NCBI RefSeq assembly: GCF_002964705.1
Contig: NZ_PQCD01000015.1
Location: forward strand, 306,234-370,233
From: Pseudoalteromonas sp. T1lg75
GTDB lineage: Bacteria; Pseudomonadota; Gammaproteobacteria; Enterobacterales; Alteromonadaceae
Direction: 5' to 3'
Length of the DNA stretch: 64,000 nucleotides
Part shown: positions 19,319 to 28,778 of the stretch, one piece after another
Layout: each line of letters starts with the position of its first letter
Position numbering within the stretch: the stretch's first letter is position 1
Made by a program: the position numbers and the translations under genes
The notes under the pieces: model-generated
What the model was told of the DNA's origin: nothing
Database searches by the model: none
The model's input: the letters and a program-made list of their open reading frames with translations, nothing else

Positions 19319-19496
19319 GGGGAATTCCCTTTTTGTTGTCATTATTTTCTTCTATCCTTGACTACAACCTCGTGAAGATCAATTAATTATATTAATCGAC
19401 GCGAGTAAATTAATTCACTGTTCTTTACAGTGAATTGCCGTATAAAGCGGATTTTTAACAACTTGCTCCCGTCGGAGCACTGAGCTGGTAGCCATT

Positions 19497-19925
19497 ATGG
19501 AAAACAGAATATTAGTTGGTTGGCGCGAGTGGGTAGCGCTACCTGAGTTAGGGATCGAGCAGATCAAAGCCAAGGTAGACACCGGGGCTCGCACCTCTTG
19601 TATTCACGCGTTTAAGGTCGAACCTTATCTGCAGGATGGCGAAAAATGGGTTCGTTTTTGGGTGCACCCCAACCAAGACGATGTCGAAACCGAAATCCAG
19701 TGCCAAGCTAAAGTAAAAGATGAGCGAACCGTCACCGACTCCGGTGGTCATCGTGAAATGCGTTATGTTATTGAAACCTTGTTGAGTATTGATGGCCAGC
19801 AATGGCCAGTGGAGGCGACACTGACGAACCGCGATACCATGAAGTTTCGGATGCTGCTAGGGCGCACCGCCATGGTGGGCCGCATTGTGGTTGACCCTGA
19901 GCTCTCACACCAAACAAAGTTATAA
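19497..19925 (+). CDS. RimB-like retropepsin-type protease (Zn_protease family)
   Basis: A 142-aa protein with the aspartic-protease signature KVDTGARTS (Asp28) near the N-terminus and an LLGRTAM motif near the C-terminus, as in the DUF785/retropepsin-like family annotated as ATP-dependent zinc protease. In Pseudomonas the relative RimB acts with RimK on glutamate tails added to ribosomal protein S6. Here rimK starts 8 bases downstream in the same operon, which supports the same role. Confidence 0.85.
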   Translation: MENRILVGWREWVALPELGIEQIKAKVDTGARTSCIHAFKVEPYLQDGEKWVRFWVHPNQDDVETEIQCQAKVKDERTVTDSGGHREMRYVIETLLSIDGQQWPVEATLTNRDTMKFRMLLGRTAMVGRIVVDPELSHQTKL

Positions 19926-19933
19926 GGATAACT

Positions 19934-20839
19934 ATGAAAATTGGTATTTTATCGCGCAACAAAAATCTCTATTCCACTCGTCGCCTGATCGAAGCGGCGG
20001 AAAAGCGTGGCCATGAGGTGCGCGTATTGGATGCGTTGCGTTGTTATATGAACATCAACTCGCAGGAGCCGGAAATTCATTATCGAGGTGAAAAGCTCGA
20101 GGGTTTTAATGCCATTATCCCGCGTATTGGCGCCTCAGTTACCTTTTATGGCTGCTCGGTGTTACGTCAGTTTGAAATGATGGGTGTGTATCCGGTCAAT
20201 GAATCGGTCGCCATTACCCGCTCGCGCGATAAGTTGCGTTCATTGCAGCTGCTATCGCGTAAAGGTGTGGGCATGCCGGTCACCGGGTTTGCGTCAAAGC
20301 CCGATGATGTAAAAGACCTGTTGGAAATGGTTGGCGGTGCGCCTGTGGTGATCAAGTTGCTTGAGGGTACCCAGGGCATTGGTGTGGTGCTGGCGGAAAC
20401 CCGCAAGGCGGCAGAGAGCGTGATCGAGGCCTTTATGGGTTTGAAAGCCAACATCATGGTGCAGGAATACATTAAGGAAGCCGGCGGTGCCGATATCCGT
20501 TGTTTCGTTATCGGCGATCGGGTTATTGCGGCAATGAAGCGTCAGGCCCAAGAGGGTGAATTCCGCTCTAACCTGCACCGCGGCGGCAGTGCCAGCCTGG
20601 TTCGTATTACACCAGAAGAGCGTAAAACCGCAGTGGCGGCGGCCAAAGCCATGGGCTTGAACGTGGCCGGCGTTGATCTGTTACGATCCGAGCGTGGTCC
20701 CTTGGTGATGGAAGTGAACTCGTCGCCGGGCTTAGAAGGCATTGAAGTGGCGACCGGCAAGGACATTGCCAGCATGATCATTCAATTTATTGAAAAGAAT
20801 GCGAAAGAAAAAAGGACGAGAACCCGTGGCAAGGGCTAA
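19934..20839 (+). CDS. rimK: RimK, ribosomal protein S6 glutamate ligase
   Basis: The 301-aa ATP-grasp ligase starts MKIGILSRN and contains [16 protein letters not shown], the [21 protein letters not shown] strand and the metal-binding [14 protein letters not shown]. Length and motifs match RimK, which adds glutamates to the C-terminus of ribosomal protein S6. It lies between the RimB-like protease and an aspartoacylase-family gene, a conserved three-gene grouping. The C-terminus is Lys/Arg-rich and overlaps the next start. Confidence 0.93.
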   Translation: MKIGILSRNKNLYSTRRLIEAAEKRGHEVRVLDALRCYMNINSQEPEIHYRGEKLEGFNAIIPRIGASVTFYGCSVLRQFEMMGVYPVNESVAITRSRDKLRSLQLLSRKGVGMPVTGFASKPDDVKDLLEMVGGAPVVIKLLEGTQGIGVVLAETRKAAESVIEAFMGLKANIMVQEYIKEAGGADIRCFVIGDRVIAAMKRQAQEGEFRSNLHRGGSASLVRITPEERKTAVAAAKAMGLNVAGVDLLRSERGPLVMEVNSSPGLEGIEVATGKDIASMIIQFIEKNAKEKRTRTRGKG

Positions 20840-21883
20840 GAAAAATACGCCATTTACCATGTTAGGGGAGCAGGTAGCTCCCGGAGAGCGCCGCGTCTTT
20901 GAACTGGAAGCGGCCAAGTTGTACACCCACTCGCCCTTAACCATCAGTATTGAGGTGGTTAATGGCGTTGAGCCTGGGCCCACCCTGTTAATTTGCGCTG
21001 CCATTCACGGCGACGAACTTAACGGGGTGGAAATAGTGCGGCAAACCCTGGCTAAGGTGGATGTCGCCAAGCTGCGTGGCACCCTGATCGCGGTGCCCGT
21101 AGTGAATGTGTTTGGCTTTATTCATAAGTCCCGTTATTTGCCGGATAGACGCGATTTAAATCGTTGCTTCCCCGGCTCAATACGTGGCTCTGTGGCCGGG
21201 CGCATGGCCAATACCTTTTTCAACGAGGTGGCGGTGCACTGCAGTCATATTATCGATTTGCATACCGGCGCCATTCACCGCACTAATTTGCCGCAAATTC
21301 GCGCCGACTTGAGCAATGATGAAACCACGAAGATAGCCAACGCCTTTGGTACTCCGGGGTGATCAATGCCTCTTTGCGCAATGGTTCACTGCGCTCCGAA
21401 GCGGCGGCCCGAGGTATTCCGGTGATCACCTATGAAGCAGGTGAAGCGCTGCGCTTTGACCCGATAGCCATCGCCGCCGGCGTGCAAGGGGTGGAAAACG
21501 TGATGCGTAAGCTACGTATGATGCGTGGTAAGCGGGTGCGCAAGCAGGCCGAGCCGGTCATTGCCTCGGCCACCAGTTGGATCCGTGCGGAAACCGATGG
21601 CATCATTCGCGCCCAGGTCTCTTTGGGTGAGCGGGTGCGTCAGGGTCAGGTATTGGCCTATATTAACAGCCCCCTTGGCGATACCGAGTGTGCCGTAGTG
21701 GCACCACGCAGCGGGATTGTGATTGGGCAGCAAACTCTGCCACTGGTGAACGAAGGCGATGCGGTGTTCCATTTGGCCTATTTTGCCCACGCCAATTCCA
21801 TCGTTGAGCAGCAACTCGAAACGTTTATCGATGAGATCAGTGACATGGATGACGAGCTTAAAACCGCAGAGCTCAACAATTAA
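20826..21883 (+). pseudogene. Succinylglutamate desuccinylase/aspartoacylase-family gene broken by a frameshift
   Basis: Two frames together make one AstE/aspartoacylase-family protein. The first (to stop 21360-21362) holds the zinc ligands in IHGDELNGVEI and the second His in IIDLHTGA. The second (in a different frame, to 21883) holds the catalytic ITYEAGEAL and a C-terminal barrel/lipoyl-like domain. The break is at CCGGGGTGATC near 21354-21362. Adding one T (CCGGTGGTGATC) restores T-P-V-V-I-N-A-S. A GTG at 20826 after AAAGGACGAG is the likeliest start, overlapping the rimK end. A true pseudogene and an assembly error are both possible. Confidence 0.85.
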
Positions 21884-21892
21884 TTAAATGAA

Positions 21893-21923
21893 TAAAAATA
21901 AGCGCCTTGAGGCGCTTATTTTT
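21893..21923. terminator. Bidirectional terminator between aspartoacylase and MscS genes
   Basis: AAATAAGCGCC / GGCGCTTATTT stem with TTGA loop, A-run on one side and T-run on the other, between convergent genes. The MscS stop codon lies inside the stem. Confidence 0.9.
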
Positions 21924-22469
21924 TTGGTCCGAGTATTTTGCGTATCGGTTTGGCTTTTTGTGGCGGCTTGTTCAGCACCATGACCGGGCGGGTAACAAAC
22001 AGGTTATTGGGGTAGAGCACCCTGTGACCGTCGACATGCTCCAACACCACATTCATCAAGCCCATTTCAATAATGCGCCCCTCGACAAAGTTGGCGCCAT
22101 CGATCACCTTGACCCAGTAGCCTACGCGGCAATCGTTTTGCGCAAACATCAATAAGAAAGAGGTCAGATTAGACAGCAGTGACCAGCCGGCAAATAGGGC
22201 GACGCCAAGCATGGCAAAGAGGCTTGAACCTAACACCAGCAGGCCCCGTAATTCTATGCCCAAAAAACCAGCAACATACAGGTCAGCACTATGGCCAGCA
22301 GGATTTTCAGCAGCAAGAGTGCCCGCTGTTTACGATGGGGATCGACGCGCCCGCGTATGGTTTTTTCAAATATCTTTTGCTGTAAACGCACTAGCAAAGG
22401 GAACAGCAGCAGCAGTCCCAGGGTGATAATCCATTTATAGTTTTGGCTGACTAATTCCAGTAGCGACAC
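21916..22469 (-). pseudogene. Small MscS-type mechanosensitive channel broken by a frameshift
   Basis: An N-terminal frame (22469 to 22254) gives one or two membrane helices and ends in ...LLVFWA. A second frame (about 22263 to 21916) continues with a hydrophobic helix (ELRGLLVLGSSLFAMLGVALFAGWSLLSN) and the MscS beta-domain (VGYWVKVIDGANFVEGRIIEMGLMNVVL, LYPNNLF). The join lies at TTTTTTGGGCATAG on the minus strand; one extra G gives V-F-W-G-I-E-L-R without a stop. The joined product (about 183 aa) is complete for this short MscS class. Either a recent null allele or a missed base in a homopolymer. Confidence 0.82.
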
Positions 22470-22542
22470 CGTTTTTTTCCTACCAATAAAGGAAGCATTA
22501 AAAGCTGCTATATAGCATGGAATATTGACGTAACAAAGGGGA

Positions 22543-24204
22543 TTAGAAAGATTTTTTTACACTGACCAGCCACTGTAGCGGGTCGACATCATCACTGCGA
22601 TTGATAGGGCGGGCGACATCCAGATGGATCACCGCACCGGCGTTGGCGCGACTCGGCGCCAGGCGTAAGCCGAAGCCAAGGTTATGGCGAAAATGGGCGT
22701 TTTCCTGGTTGTCATGAAACCAGGCTTGGCCGGCATCGTAAAACAAGGCGCCGCCGACCCTGAATAGCTGCCAGAGATTATATTGCCAGTAATAGCGTTT
22801 TTCGATGCTAAACAGCGCGCGCCTGTCGCCAAGCTGGTAGTGATGGGGGTAGCCCCGCAGGCCGGTGTCACCACCCAGAGGAAGTTGCTGATCTGCGGTC
22901 AACCCCTCGGCGGCGTCCACTTGCCCCTTCACATACCAGGACTGGGCATCGTCACTGTTATACAGGTATTCGGCGTGAGCGCCGAAAAAGAGGTTCTCCG
23001 CTTCAAAATCTTGCTCACGGATAGTGCCATCTATGCCGAGCGACCAACGCCATAAGCTGCGTTGGCTGATATAGTGGCTGCGATGGACATTGAGCTTAAG
23101 TATATAACGACTGGCATCGTCGCTTAAGGTGCTCGGCGAGTAACCGAATTGCGCATGGATCTGCCAGCCCAGATTAAGGTCTTCGGTGCGGCTAATGGTG
23201 TCGATATTATGCACCTTCACAAAATCGTCTTCGAGCCAGCTAATGTCGATATAGGGATAAGACAAGGTGCGCTCCGTGGCGATGGGCAGATAGGTTTCTG
23301 GCAGCTCGTAAAAACGCTCGTTTTGGTAACGGTAGCCCAGGCGGATGCGCTGGGTCCAATGCTCCGCCGGGCGTCGGGCGAGGCCGAAAAACACCTCGCT
23401 GATACTGGTATCCTGAGAGAACTCGCTGATGGTTTTACCCTTGTTATAGAGCTTTTCATCGCGGCGATTACTGCCGTTGGCAAAGCCGTAACTATAGGGC
23501 GTGTCGAGAGAGTAGAAGGGGTAACTCAGGGCCAGCCAATGACGCTCGCCATCACTGTTATCGGCATACTCGAGACGCCCCTTGTAACGACTGCCGAAGA
23601 CATTGGGATCGGCGTAGGTAAATTCGTAGCCGCTGCGGTCATCATCATTGGTACGTACCAAGGACAGGTGTTTCCCCCAGCCTAAAAAGTTACCGTCGCG
23701 AAAGCCGAAGGTGGAGCGGTTTTCACCGCCGCTGCGGCTAAAGCTGATCTCCGGCAGTAAGGTCCAGAGTTCACGGGTGGTGATCACCACATCAATGTAT
23801 TCTTCACAGCGCTCGCTGGCGCTGATTTGGGCATCATACAAATAGCCTTGTTGGCGCAGCAGGCGCTCTGATTCCTTCAGTAACTCTGGGTCATAAGGGT
23901 CGCCTTCGCCAAACAGCAGAATGTTTTTCAATACCTGGGGCTCGGTCATGATGTGCATCTTGTTGGCAAGGTGAAACAGCCAATTGTCTTCGCTTGGCAG
24001 GTCGGTATTGAAAATATTGTTTTGGATAAAGTGAATATGGCCTATTTGCCGGGTGCCGTCGGCTTCGGGGAGTGGCTGTTTATCGGCGAGTTGTCGCGAT
24101 AGCAACTGGTCTGTATCATTCTCTAGGTGCTCGCCGCTGCACTGCGCCAGAGCTTGTCCTTGTGCCGCCACTAAGATCCCTAAAGTCACTACCAGCCGCT
24201 TCAT
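22543..24204 (-). CDS. Omp85/BamA-family outer membrane protein with POTRA region
   Basis: A 553-aa exported protein with a signal peptide (ending near GQALAQ), a POTRA-like segment (ILLFGEGDPYDPELLKESERLLRQQGYL, typical of surface-antigen proteins) and a C-terminal 16-strand-like barrel containing GGDTGLRGYPHHY, the Omp85 VRGY/F-like motif, and a terminal aromatic Phe. It is smaller than BamA (about 800 aa) and has fewer POTRA domains. It may help insert or export outer-membrane components; the client is unknown. Confidence 0.85.
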   Translation of the reverse strand: MKRLVVTLGILVAAQGQALAQCSGEHLENDTDQLLSRQLADKQPLPEADGTRQIGHIHFIQNNIFNTDLPSEDNWLFHLANKMHIMTEPQVLKNILLFGEGDPYDPELLKESERLLRQQGYLYDAQISASERCEEYIDVVITTRELWTLLPEISFSRSGGENRSTFGFRDGNFLGWGKHLSLVRTNDDDRSGYEFTYADPNVFGSRYKGRLEYADNSDGERHWLALSYPFYSLDTPYSYGFANGSNRRDEKLYNKGKTISEFSQDTSISEVFFGLARRPAEHWTQRIRLGYRYQNERFYELPETYLPIATERTLSYPYIDISWLEDDFVKVHNIDTISRTEDLNLGWQIHAQFGYSPSTLSDDASRYILKLNVHRSHYISQRSLWRWSLGIDGTIREQDFEAENLFFGAHAEYLYNSDDAQSWYVKGQVDAAEGLTADQQLPLGGDTGLRGYPHHYQLGDRRALFSIEKRYYWQYNLWQLFRVGGALFYDAGQAWFHDNQENAHFRHNLGFGLRLAPSRANAGAVIHLDVARPINRSDDVDPLQWLVSVKKSF

Positions 24205-24254
24205 TTAACTCACTATTTTTTATCTCCCGTCATTTCAGTCTAATGCACAAAGTG

Positions 24255-24545
24255 TCAACTTGCGCTTAAATAATGTGTTAATTTTTCAAGAAGCAGCTCG
24301 GACTCGGCGCCGCTCGCGGCGATCCACAGATTATCGCCATAATGCTCAAAATGCAGTTCAAATGGGCAATTGCAATAATGAAAACGCAGCATATGACGGT
24401 CCGCGCCCTGAGAAAATTCACCTAAGCTAATCTCGTCCTGATGCAGGAAAATACGTCCCCAAAAATCGAATTCATCGGCTTCAGGCATTACGTCGGGATT
24501 AATGATGATCACCTGATGATCTCGGTCTAGACTTAGAGTGGTCAC
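24255..24545 (-). CDS. DUF3630-family protein
   Basis: A 96-aa soluble protein from a GTG start, matching in length and pattern the DUF3630 family of marine gammaproteobacteria (DFWGRIFL, DNLWIA, ending in a Leu-rich helix). No function is known. Its start overlaps the region before the divergent cytochrome c gene, so the two likely share a control region. Confidence 0.65.
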   Translation of the reverse strand: MTTLSLDRDHQVIIINPDVMPEADEFDFWGRIFLHQDEISLGEFSQGADRHMLRFHYCNCPFELHFEHYGDNLWIAASGAESELLLEKLTHYLSAS

Positions 24546-24564
24546 TTTTTTTCTCTCTATGTAT

Positions 24565-24879
24565 ATGAAATATAGTTACTTCATCTTGATTTTATTGCTG
24601 GCTTTTGAAGTTAATGCCGAGCCTTTGGCGGCCCGTTGCCAAGGTTGTCATGGGCTCGATGGTATCGCCCGGAATGCCTCAACGCCGCACCTGAAGGGTC
24701 AGAATATTGCTTATTTACGCCAGCAGTTACTGGATTATCGTGCCCGTAAGCGCCGTCACGCACTGATGTCGGCCATGGCCACCTCGTTAAGCGAGCAGCA
24801 AATAGATAAACTGGCTAAGTTTTATGGTCAGCCCCATAGTCAGGGCGCGCAACAAGCGGACTACTCCGCCGATAAATAG
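24565..24879 (+). CDS. Small exported class I cytochrome c
   Basis: The ATG at 24565 starts a clear signal peptide (YFILILLLAFEVNA); the mature protein has the heme-binding motif CQGCH and a distal HALMSAMATSLS segment with Met residues as possible axial ligands. About 104 aa in all, a single-heme c-type domain like those of cytochrome c4/c5 type proteins. It acts in the periplasm as an electron carrier; the partner cannot be seen here. The 3' end overlaps recQ by 19 bases tail to tail. Confidence 0.85.
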   Translation: MKYSYFILILLLAFEVNAEPLAARCQGCHGLDGIARNASTPHLKGQNIAYLRQQLLDYRARKRRHALMSAMATSLSEQQIDKLAKFYGQPHSQGAQQADYSADK

Positions 24880-26678
24880 TTGCGAATTAAGGTCATAAAG
24901 GCGCCACCATATTTAGTTAATTTGCTAAAACCGACTCCGGAGACCTTTAAAAACTCGGTGTCACTGGTGGGCATTAACTGCGCCATTTCCGCCAGCGTCT
25001 TATCGTTAAAGACCACATAGGGCGGCACATCGTCTTCATCGGCCAGTTGTTTACGCAAGGCACGCAATTTGGCGAATAGCTTCTTGTCATAGTTAAACTG
25101 CGCCAATTTATCCTGGTACACGTGTTTGGCCTGCAGCCGCGGCTCGGCCAGCTGTAATTGATACTCACCTTTGAGCACCGGGCGCGCCGCCTCGGTCAGG
25201 CACAATACCGAGCCCTGACTGATGTCCTGATGCAACAAGCCCTGGTGCACCAGCTGACGCAAGATACTGAGCCAGTATTCGCTACTGTGTTCCTTACCAA
25301 TGCCGTAGGTACTCAAGGTGTGATGATTTAAATCGCGAATGCGCTGGGTGTTGGCGCCGCGCAGCAATTCAACAATATAGCCTAAGCCAAACTTCTGCCC
25401 GGCGCGGTAGACACAGGACAGCGCCTGCTGTGCTACTAAGGTGCCGTCGAAGCGCTGCGGCGGGTTGAGGCAAATATCGCAGTTGCCACAGGCTTCGCGC
25501 TGGTATTCGCTAAAGTAATTGAGCAGGATTTGCCGGCGGCAGGTTTGCGCCTGGGCAAAGCTGGCCATGGCATTAAAGCGCTGCTCTTCAACCCGGCGTC
25601 TCTGTTCGTCTTCGATATCTTCAAAAAAGCGTCTAACCCTGGGCACATCGGCGGGATCGAAGTACATAATGGCTTCGGCGGCGAGACCATCGCGTCCGGC
25701 ACGGCCGGTTTCCTGATAGTAAGACTCGATATTCTTCGGAATATCGTAATGCACCACAAAGCGCACATTGAGCTTATTGATGCCCATGCCGAAGGCGACC
25801 GTGGCGACCACGATTTGAATATCGTCCTTGGCAAAGGCGTTATGGACGAAATGGCGGGACTCGTTGCTCATGCCCGCGTGGTAGCCGGCGACGTTAAATC
25901 CGGACTCGCTCAGCTTTTGTGCCAGGTCATCGACCCGTTTACGGCTGGTGCAATAGATGATGCCACTTTGTCCGCTTTGGGTGCGCAGATAACGCAACAG
26001 CTGAGCAAAGGGCTTGAATTTTTCTTCCAGGGTGTAGCGAATATTAGGGCGGTCAAAACTGCCTATATGGATATAGGGGGAAGTCAGCCCAAGCTGATTG
26101 ACGATATCCACGCGCGTGGCGCTGTCGGCGGTGGCCGTTAACGCCATCATGGGCACCTGAGCAAAGCGCTGCTTCAGCTCGCTTAAACGGAAATAGTGAG
26201 GACGAAAATCGTGCCCCCAATGGGAGACGCAGTGGGCTTCATCGACGGCGATTAAACTTAGGCGCAAATAACTGAGGCGCTCAAGAAACTCGTATTGCAG
26301 TGCCTTTTCCGGTGCTACATACAAAAGCTTTAGCTCGCCCTCGTGAAGCTGCTGATACACCAGTTGCTGCTCTTCACGACTTAGGGAGTTATTAATAAAG
26401 GCGGCCTTAACGCCCTGGGTATTGAGCTGAGTCACCTGATCCTGCATCAGTGAAATCAAGGGGGAGATCACTAGGGTGAGCCCAGGCAATAACATGGCCG
26501 GTACTTGATAACACAGGGATTTGCCGCCGCCGGTGGGCATCAAAACGAGCGCGTCCTGGGCCGCCAGCACGGCGTTTATCACCTGCTGTTGACCGTCGCG
26601 AAACTGGCTATAACCAAACACCTGCTGCAGAATTTGCTCGGGTGTTGGCTCGTTGAATAATGCGGATACAGTGCTCAT
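24861..26678 (-). CDS. recQ: RecQ ATP-dependent DNA helicase
   Basis: A full-length 605-aa RecQ with Walker A MPTGGGKS (47-54), DEAH box (DEAHCVSHWGHDFRP), helicase motif VI (QETGRAGRDG), the zinc-binding cysteines (CRRQILLNYF...CGNCDIC), a winged-helix RQC domain and a C-terminal HRDC domain. It unwinds DNA 3'-5' in recombination and fork repair. It stands alone, convergent with the cytochrome c gene. Confidence 0.97.
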   Translation of the reverse strand: MSTVSALFNEPTPEQILQQVFGYSQFRDGQQQVINAVLAAQDALVLMPTGGGKSLCYQVPAMLLPGLTLVISPLISLMQDQVTQLNTQGVKAAFINNSLSREEQQLVYQQLHEGELKLLYVAPEKALQYEFLERLSYLRLSLIAVDEAHCVSHWGHDFRPHYFRLSELKQRFAQVPMMALTATADSATRVDIVNQLGLTSPYIHIGSFDRPNIRYTLEEKFKPFAQLLRYLRTQSGQSGIIYCTSRKRVDDLAQKLSESGFNVAGYHAGMSNESRHFVHNAFAKDDIQIVVATVAFGMGINKLNVRFVVHYDIPKNIESYYQETGRAGRDGLAAEAIMYFDPADVPRVRRFFEDIEDEQRRRVEEQRFNAMASFAQAQTCRRQILLNYFSEYQREACGNCDICLNPPQRFDGTLVAQQALSCVYRAGQKFGLGYIVELLRGANTQRIRDLNHHTLSTYGIGKEHSSEYWLSILRQLVHQGLLHQDISQGSVLCLTEAARPVLKGEYQLQLAEPRLQAKHVYQDKLAQFNYDKKLFAKLRALRKQLADEDDVPPYVVFNDKTLAEMAQLMPTSDTEFLKVSGVGFSKLTKYGGAFMTLIRNYLSAE

Positions 26679-26808
26679 GGCGGGCTATTTTAGAGCCTTT
26701 TATCGACCTTGTCTGTAGTCGCCGTATGAAAGGCGAGAACTTTGCTTAAAAACTAAACTCGCGCTAGGATGAACTCATCTTACCAGTTTGGTCGACCTAG
26801 AGAGTGCC

Positions 26809-27261
26809 ATGGATAAATCCTTCGCCTATGAACAATTAGCCCAGCTTTTTTCGCAAATGCCGTTTAACCAGTTACTGGGTATAGAGATCACTCACCTGGA
26901 TGGTGACTCGGCACGCATCCATATGCCATGGCGAGATGAGCTCATAGGTAATCCCCATCAGCGTATTTTGCATGGTGGGGTGATCTCCACCTTGTTAGAC
27001 ACGGTGGGCGGTCTGCTTGCGGCGGCATCCGTGGTGGATAAGCTCGATGGCGAGCCAATCGCCAGTTTAAAAAACCGCTTGGCTACCCTGGGTACCATAG
27101 ACTTGCGCAGCGATTATTTACGTCCGGGTAAGGGCGAGCGTTTTAGCGCCAGCGCCGTGTTGATCCGCTCCGGTAACAAGGTATGTGTGTGTCGGATGGA
27201 ATTGCACAATGAGGTGGGGGTGCAAATCGCTTATGGCACCGGTACTTATTTAGTCGGATAG
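26809..27261 (+). CDS. PaaI-type hotdog-fold thioesterase
   Basis: A 150-aa hotdog protein with the central helix motif LHGGVISTLLDTVGG and a GTIDLRSDYLRPG strand, typical of PaaI/YigI-type acyl-CoA thioesterases. ATG 26809 is preferred over the TTG-type longer start at 26788 because the family start lies here. It hydrolyses an acyl-CoA, substrate unknown. The next gene, rarD, follows after about 60 bases on the same strand. Confidence 0.85.
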   Translation: MDKSFAYEQLAQLFSQMPFNQLLGIEITHLDGDSARIHMPWRDELIGNPHQRILHGGVISTLLDTVGGLLAAASVVDKLDGEPIASLKNRLATLGTIDLRSDYLRPGKGERFSASAVLIRSGNKVCVCRMELHNEVGVQIAYGTGTYLVG

Positions 27262-27320
27262 GGCTAGCCCTGGGCTTGGGGGAAACGTAGAATACGCCTT
27301 TTAGTCACTGTGGTTCCCCT

Positions 27321-28217
27321 ATGTCATCCCATCCCGAACAAAAAAAAGGCATGCTCTTTGCCGCGTTGGCCTTTGTTATGTGGGGTTTTGCCCCGGTTTA
27401 TTTTAAACAGCTGTTGGCTGTGCCGGCGCTGGAAATATTAGCGCATCGCATTATTTGGTCTGTGTTGTTTTTGGTGGTGATCGTTGCAGTAGTCAAGCAG
27501 TGGCATAAGGTGCAGGCGATTATAGCTAAGCCCAAATACCTGAGTATGTTGTTGCTGAGCGCGTCGTTATTGGGATTTAACTGGGGGCTGTTTATCTGGG
27601 CGGTGAATAATGACCATATGCTGGATGCCAGCCTGGGTTACTATATTAACCCCTTACTCAATGTACTGCTTGGGGTAACGTTTTTAGGTGAACGCCTGCG
27701 CCGCTGGCAATTGCTCGCCGTAGCCCTGGCGGTAACCGGGGTACTGATCCAGGTGCTGAGCTTCGGCTCTTTCCCCGTGGTGGCGTTTGCCCTAGCCGGG
27801 TCTTTTGCTATTTATGGTTTGATCCGTAAGAAAATGCCGGTGGAATCCTTACCAGGTTTGCTGCTGGAGGCGCTTATCTTGTTACCGGCAGCGATCGGCT
27901 ACTGGTATTTAATGACTCCCACTCCCAGTTCGAATATGACCAGTAACGACTGGCATTTGAATTTACTGCTGATCAGTGCCGGTGTGGTGACCACCTTGCC
28001 ATTACTGTGCTTTACCGCCGCCGCTAAACGCCTGCAATACACCACCATAGGCTTTTTTCAATATATCGGCCCCAGTCTGATGTTTATGTTAGCGGTGCTC
28101 TTTTATGGCGAAGTGTTCGACATGGAACGCGTCGTTACCTTTGCCTGCATCTGGGTAGCGCTGGCCATTTTTAGCTATGACTCATGGCGCTTTAGCCGTC
28201 GTCGCCCAGCCGTATAA
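27321..28217 (+). CDS. rarD: RarD, EamA-family transporter
   Basis: A 298-aa, ten-helix inner-membrane protein with two EamA repeats; the first begins GMLFAALAFVMWGFAPVYFK and the second ends in FYGEVFDMERVVTFACIWVALAIF. Length and sequence pattern match RarD (chloramphenicol-sensitivity protein family). The physiological substrate of RarD is not established. Confidence 0.9.
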   Translation: MSSHPEQKKGMLFAALAFVMWGFAPVYFKQLLAVPALEILAHRIIWSVLFLVVIVAVVKQWHKVQAIIAKPKYLSMLLLSASLLGFNWGLFIWAVNNDHMLDASLGYYINPLLNVLLGVTFLGERLRRWQLLAVALAVTGVLIQVLSFGSFPVVAFALAGSFAIYGLIRKKMPVESLPGLLLEALILLPAAIGYWYLMTPTPSSNMTSNDWHLNLLLISAGVVTTLPLLCFTAAAKRLQYTTIGFFQYIGPSLMFMLAVLFYGEVFDMERVVTFACIWVALAIFSYDSWRFSRRRPAV

Positions 28218-28309
28218 GGGTACTGGGGCGCTGTAGCACCCACCCGCACAGCGGGTGTAAGGCTTAAGGCGCCCATGAGCCAAAAATACCGAGCAAAAAA
28301 AACCTGGAG

Positions 28310-28684
28310 TTAATCCAGGTCATCCGTATCGGTTTCAACTTCCACCTCAGGCGCATCGTAGCTGCGCTTGCGGCCAAACAAGGTAAAGAACCTTGCTTTG
28401 CTGGTGGTGAGCTGAAGGTATTTAATCCAGGCTTTTTCAATCGGGTTGATCGGGGTGGATAGCCCGGTCGTAGCCGCGACGAAATGCGCTTGGGTATCGT
28501 TGCTGGGTTCGATGGTTTTTTCTTGCAACGCTTTTAATAAACGACCATGCTGTTCGAGGATTTCTGACTCGAGCAAGGTGAAGTTGCCACTGCGACTAAA
28601 GCCACGAGGAAACTTTTCGTCGTTATAAAATTTATGATCACATGGGAACGCTTTGCGTAACTCGACAAGTTGATTGGCCGTCAT
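28310..28684 (-). CDS. maoP: MaoP (YifE, DUF413 family)
   Basis: The ATG at 28684 follows AAGGAG, giving 124 aa; the frame is open further upstream, but that part overlaps the divergent hdfR start. The family signature KFPRGFSRSGNFT and the later PINPIEKAWIKYL and ...ARFFTLFGRKR segments match E. coli MaoP, needed for organisation of the Ori macrodomain together with the maoS site. The C-terminus is acidic. It is divergent from hdfR, the same arrangement as in E. coli. Confidence 0.88.
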   Translation of the reverse strand: MTANQLVELRKAFPCDHKFYNDEKFPRGFSRSGNFTLLESEILEQHGRLLKALQEKTIEPSNDTQAHFVAATTGLSTPINPIEKAWIKYLQLTTSKARFFTLFGRKRSYDAPEVEVETDTDDLD

Positions 28685-28778
28685 AGCGGACTCCTTTTTA
28701 CAAGAGATTTCGGCTGGAGTATGGTACAGAAGCTTGGTTTTATTAAACAAAAAATTTTTATCGTGAGGATAAAAACGA

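Noticed and set aside
23149..23685. 178-aa open frame opposite the Omp85 gene
   Set aside because: A shadow of the Omp85 reading frame; no ribosome site or family pattern.
25530..26141. 203-aa open frame opposite recQ
   Set aside because: The sense frame is an intact RecQ with all motifs; the antisense frame is its by-product.
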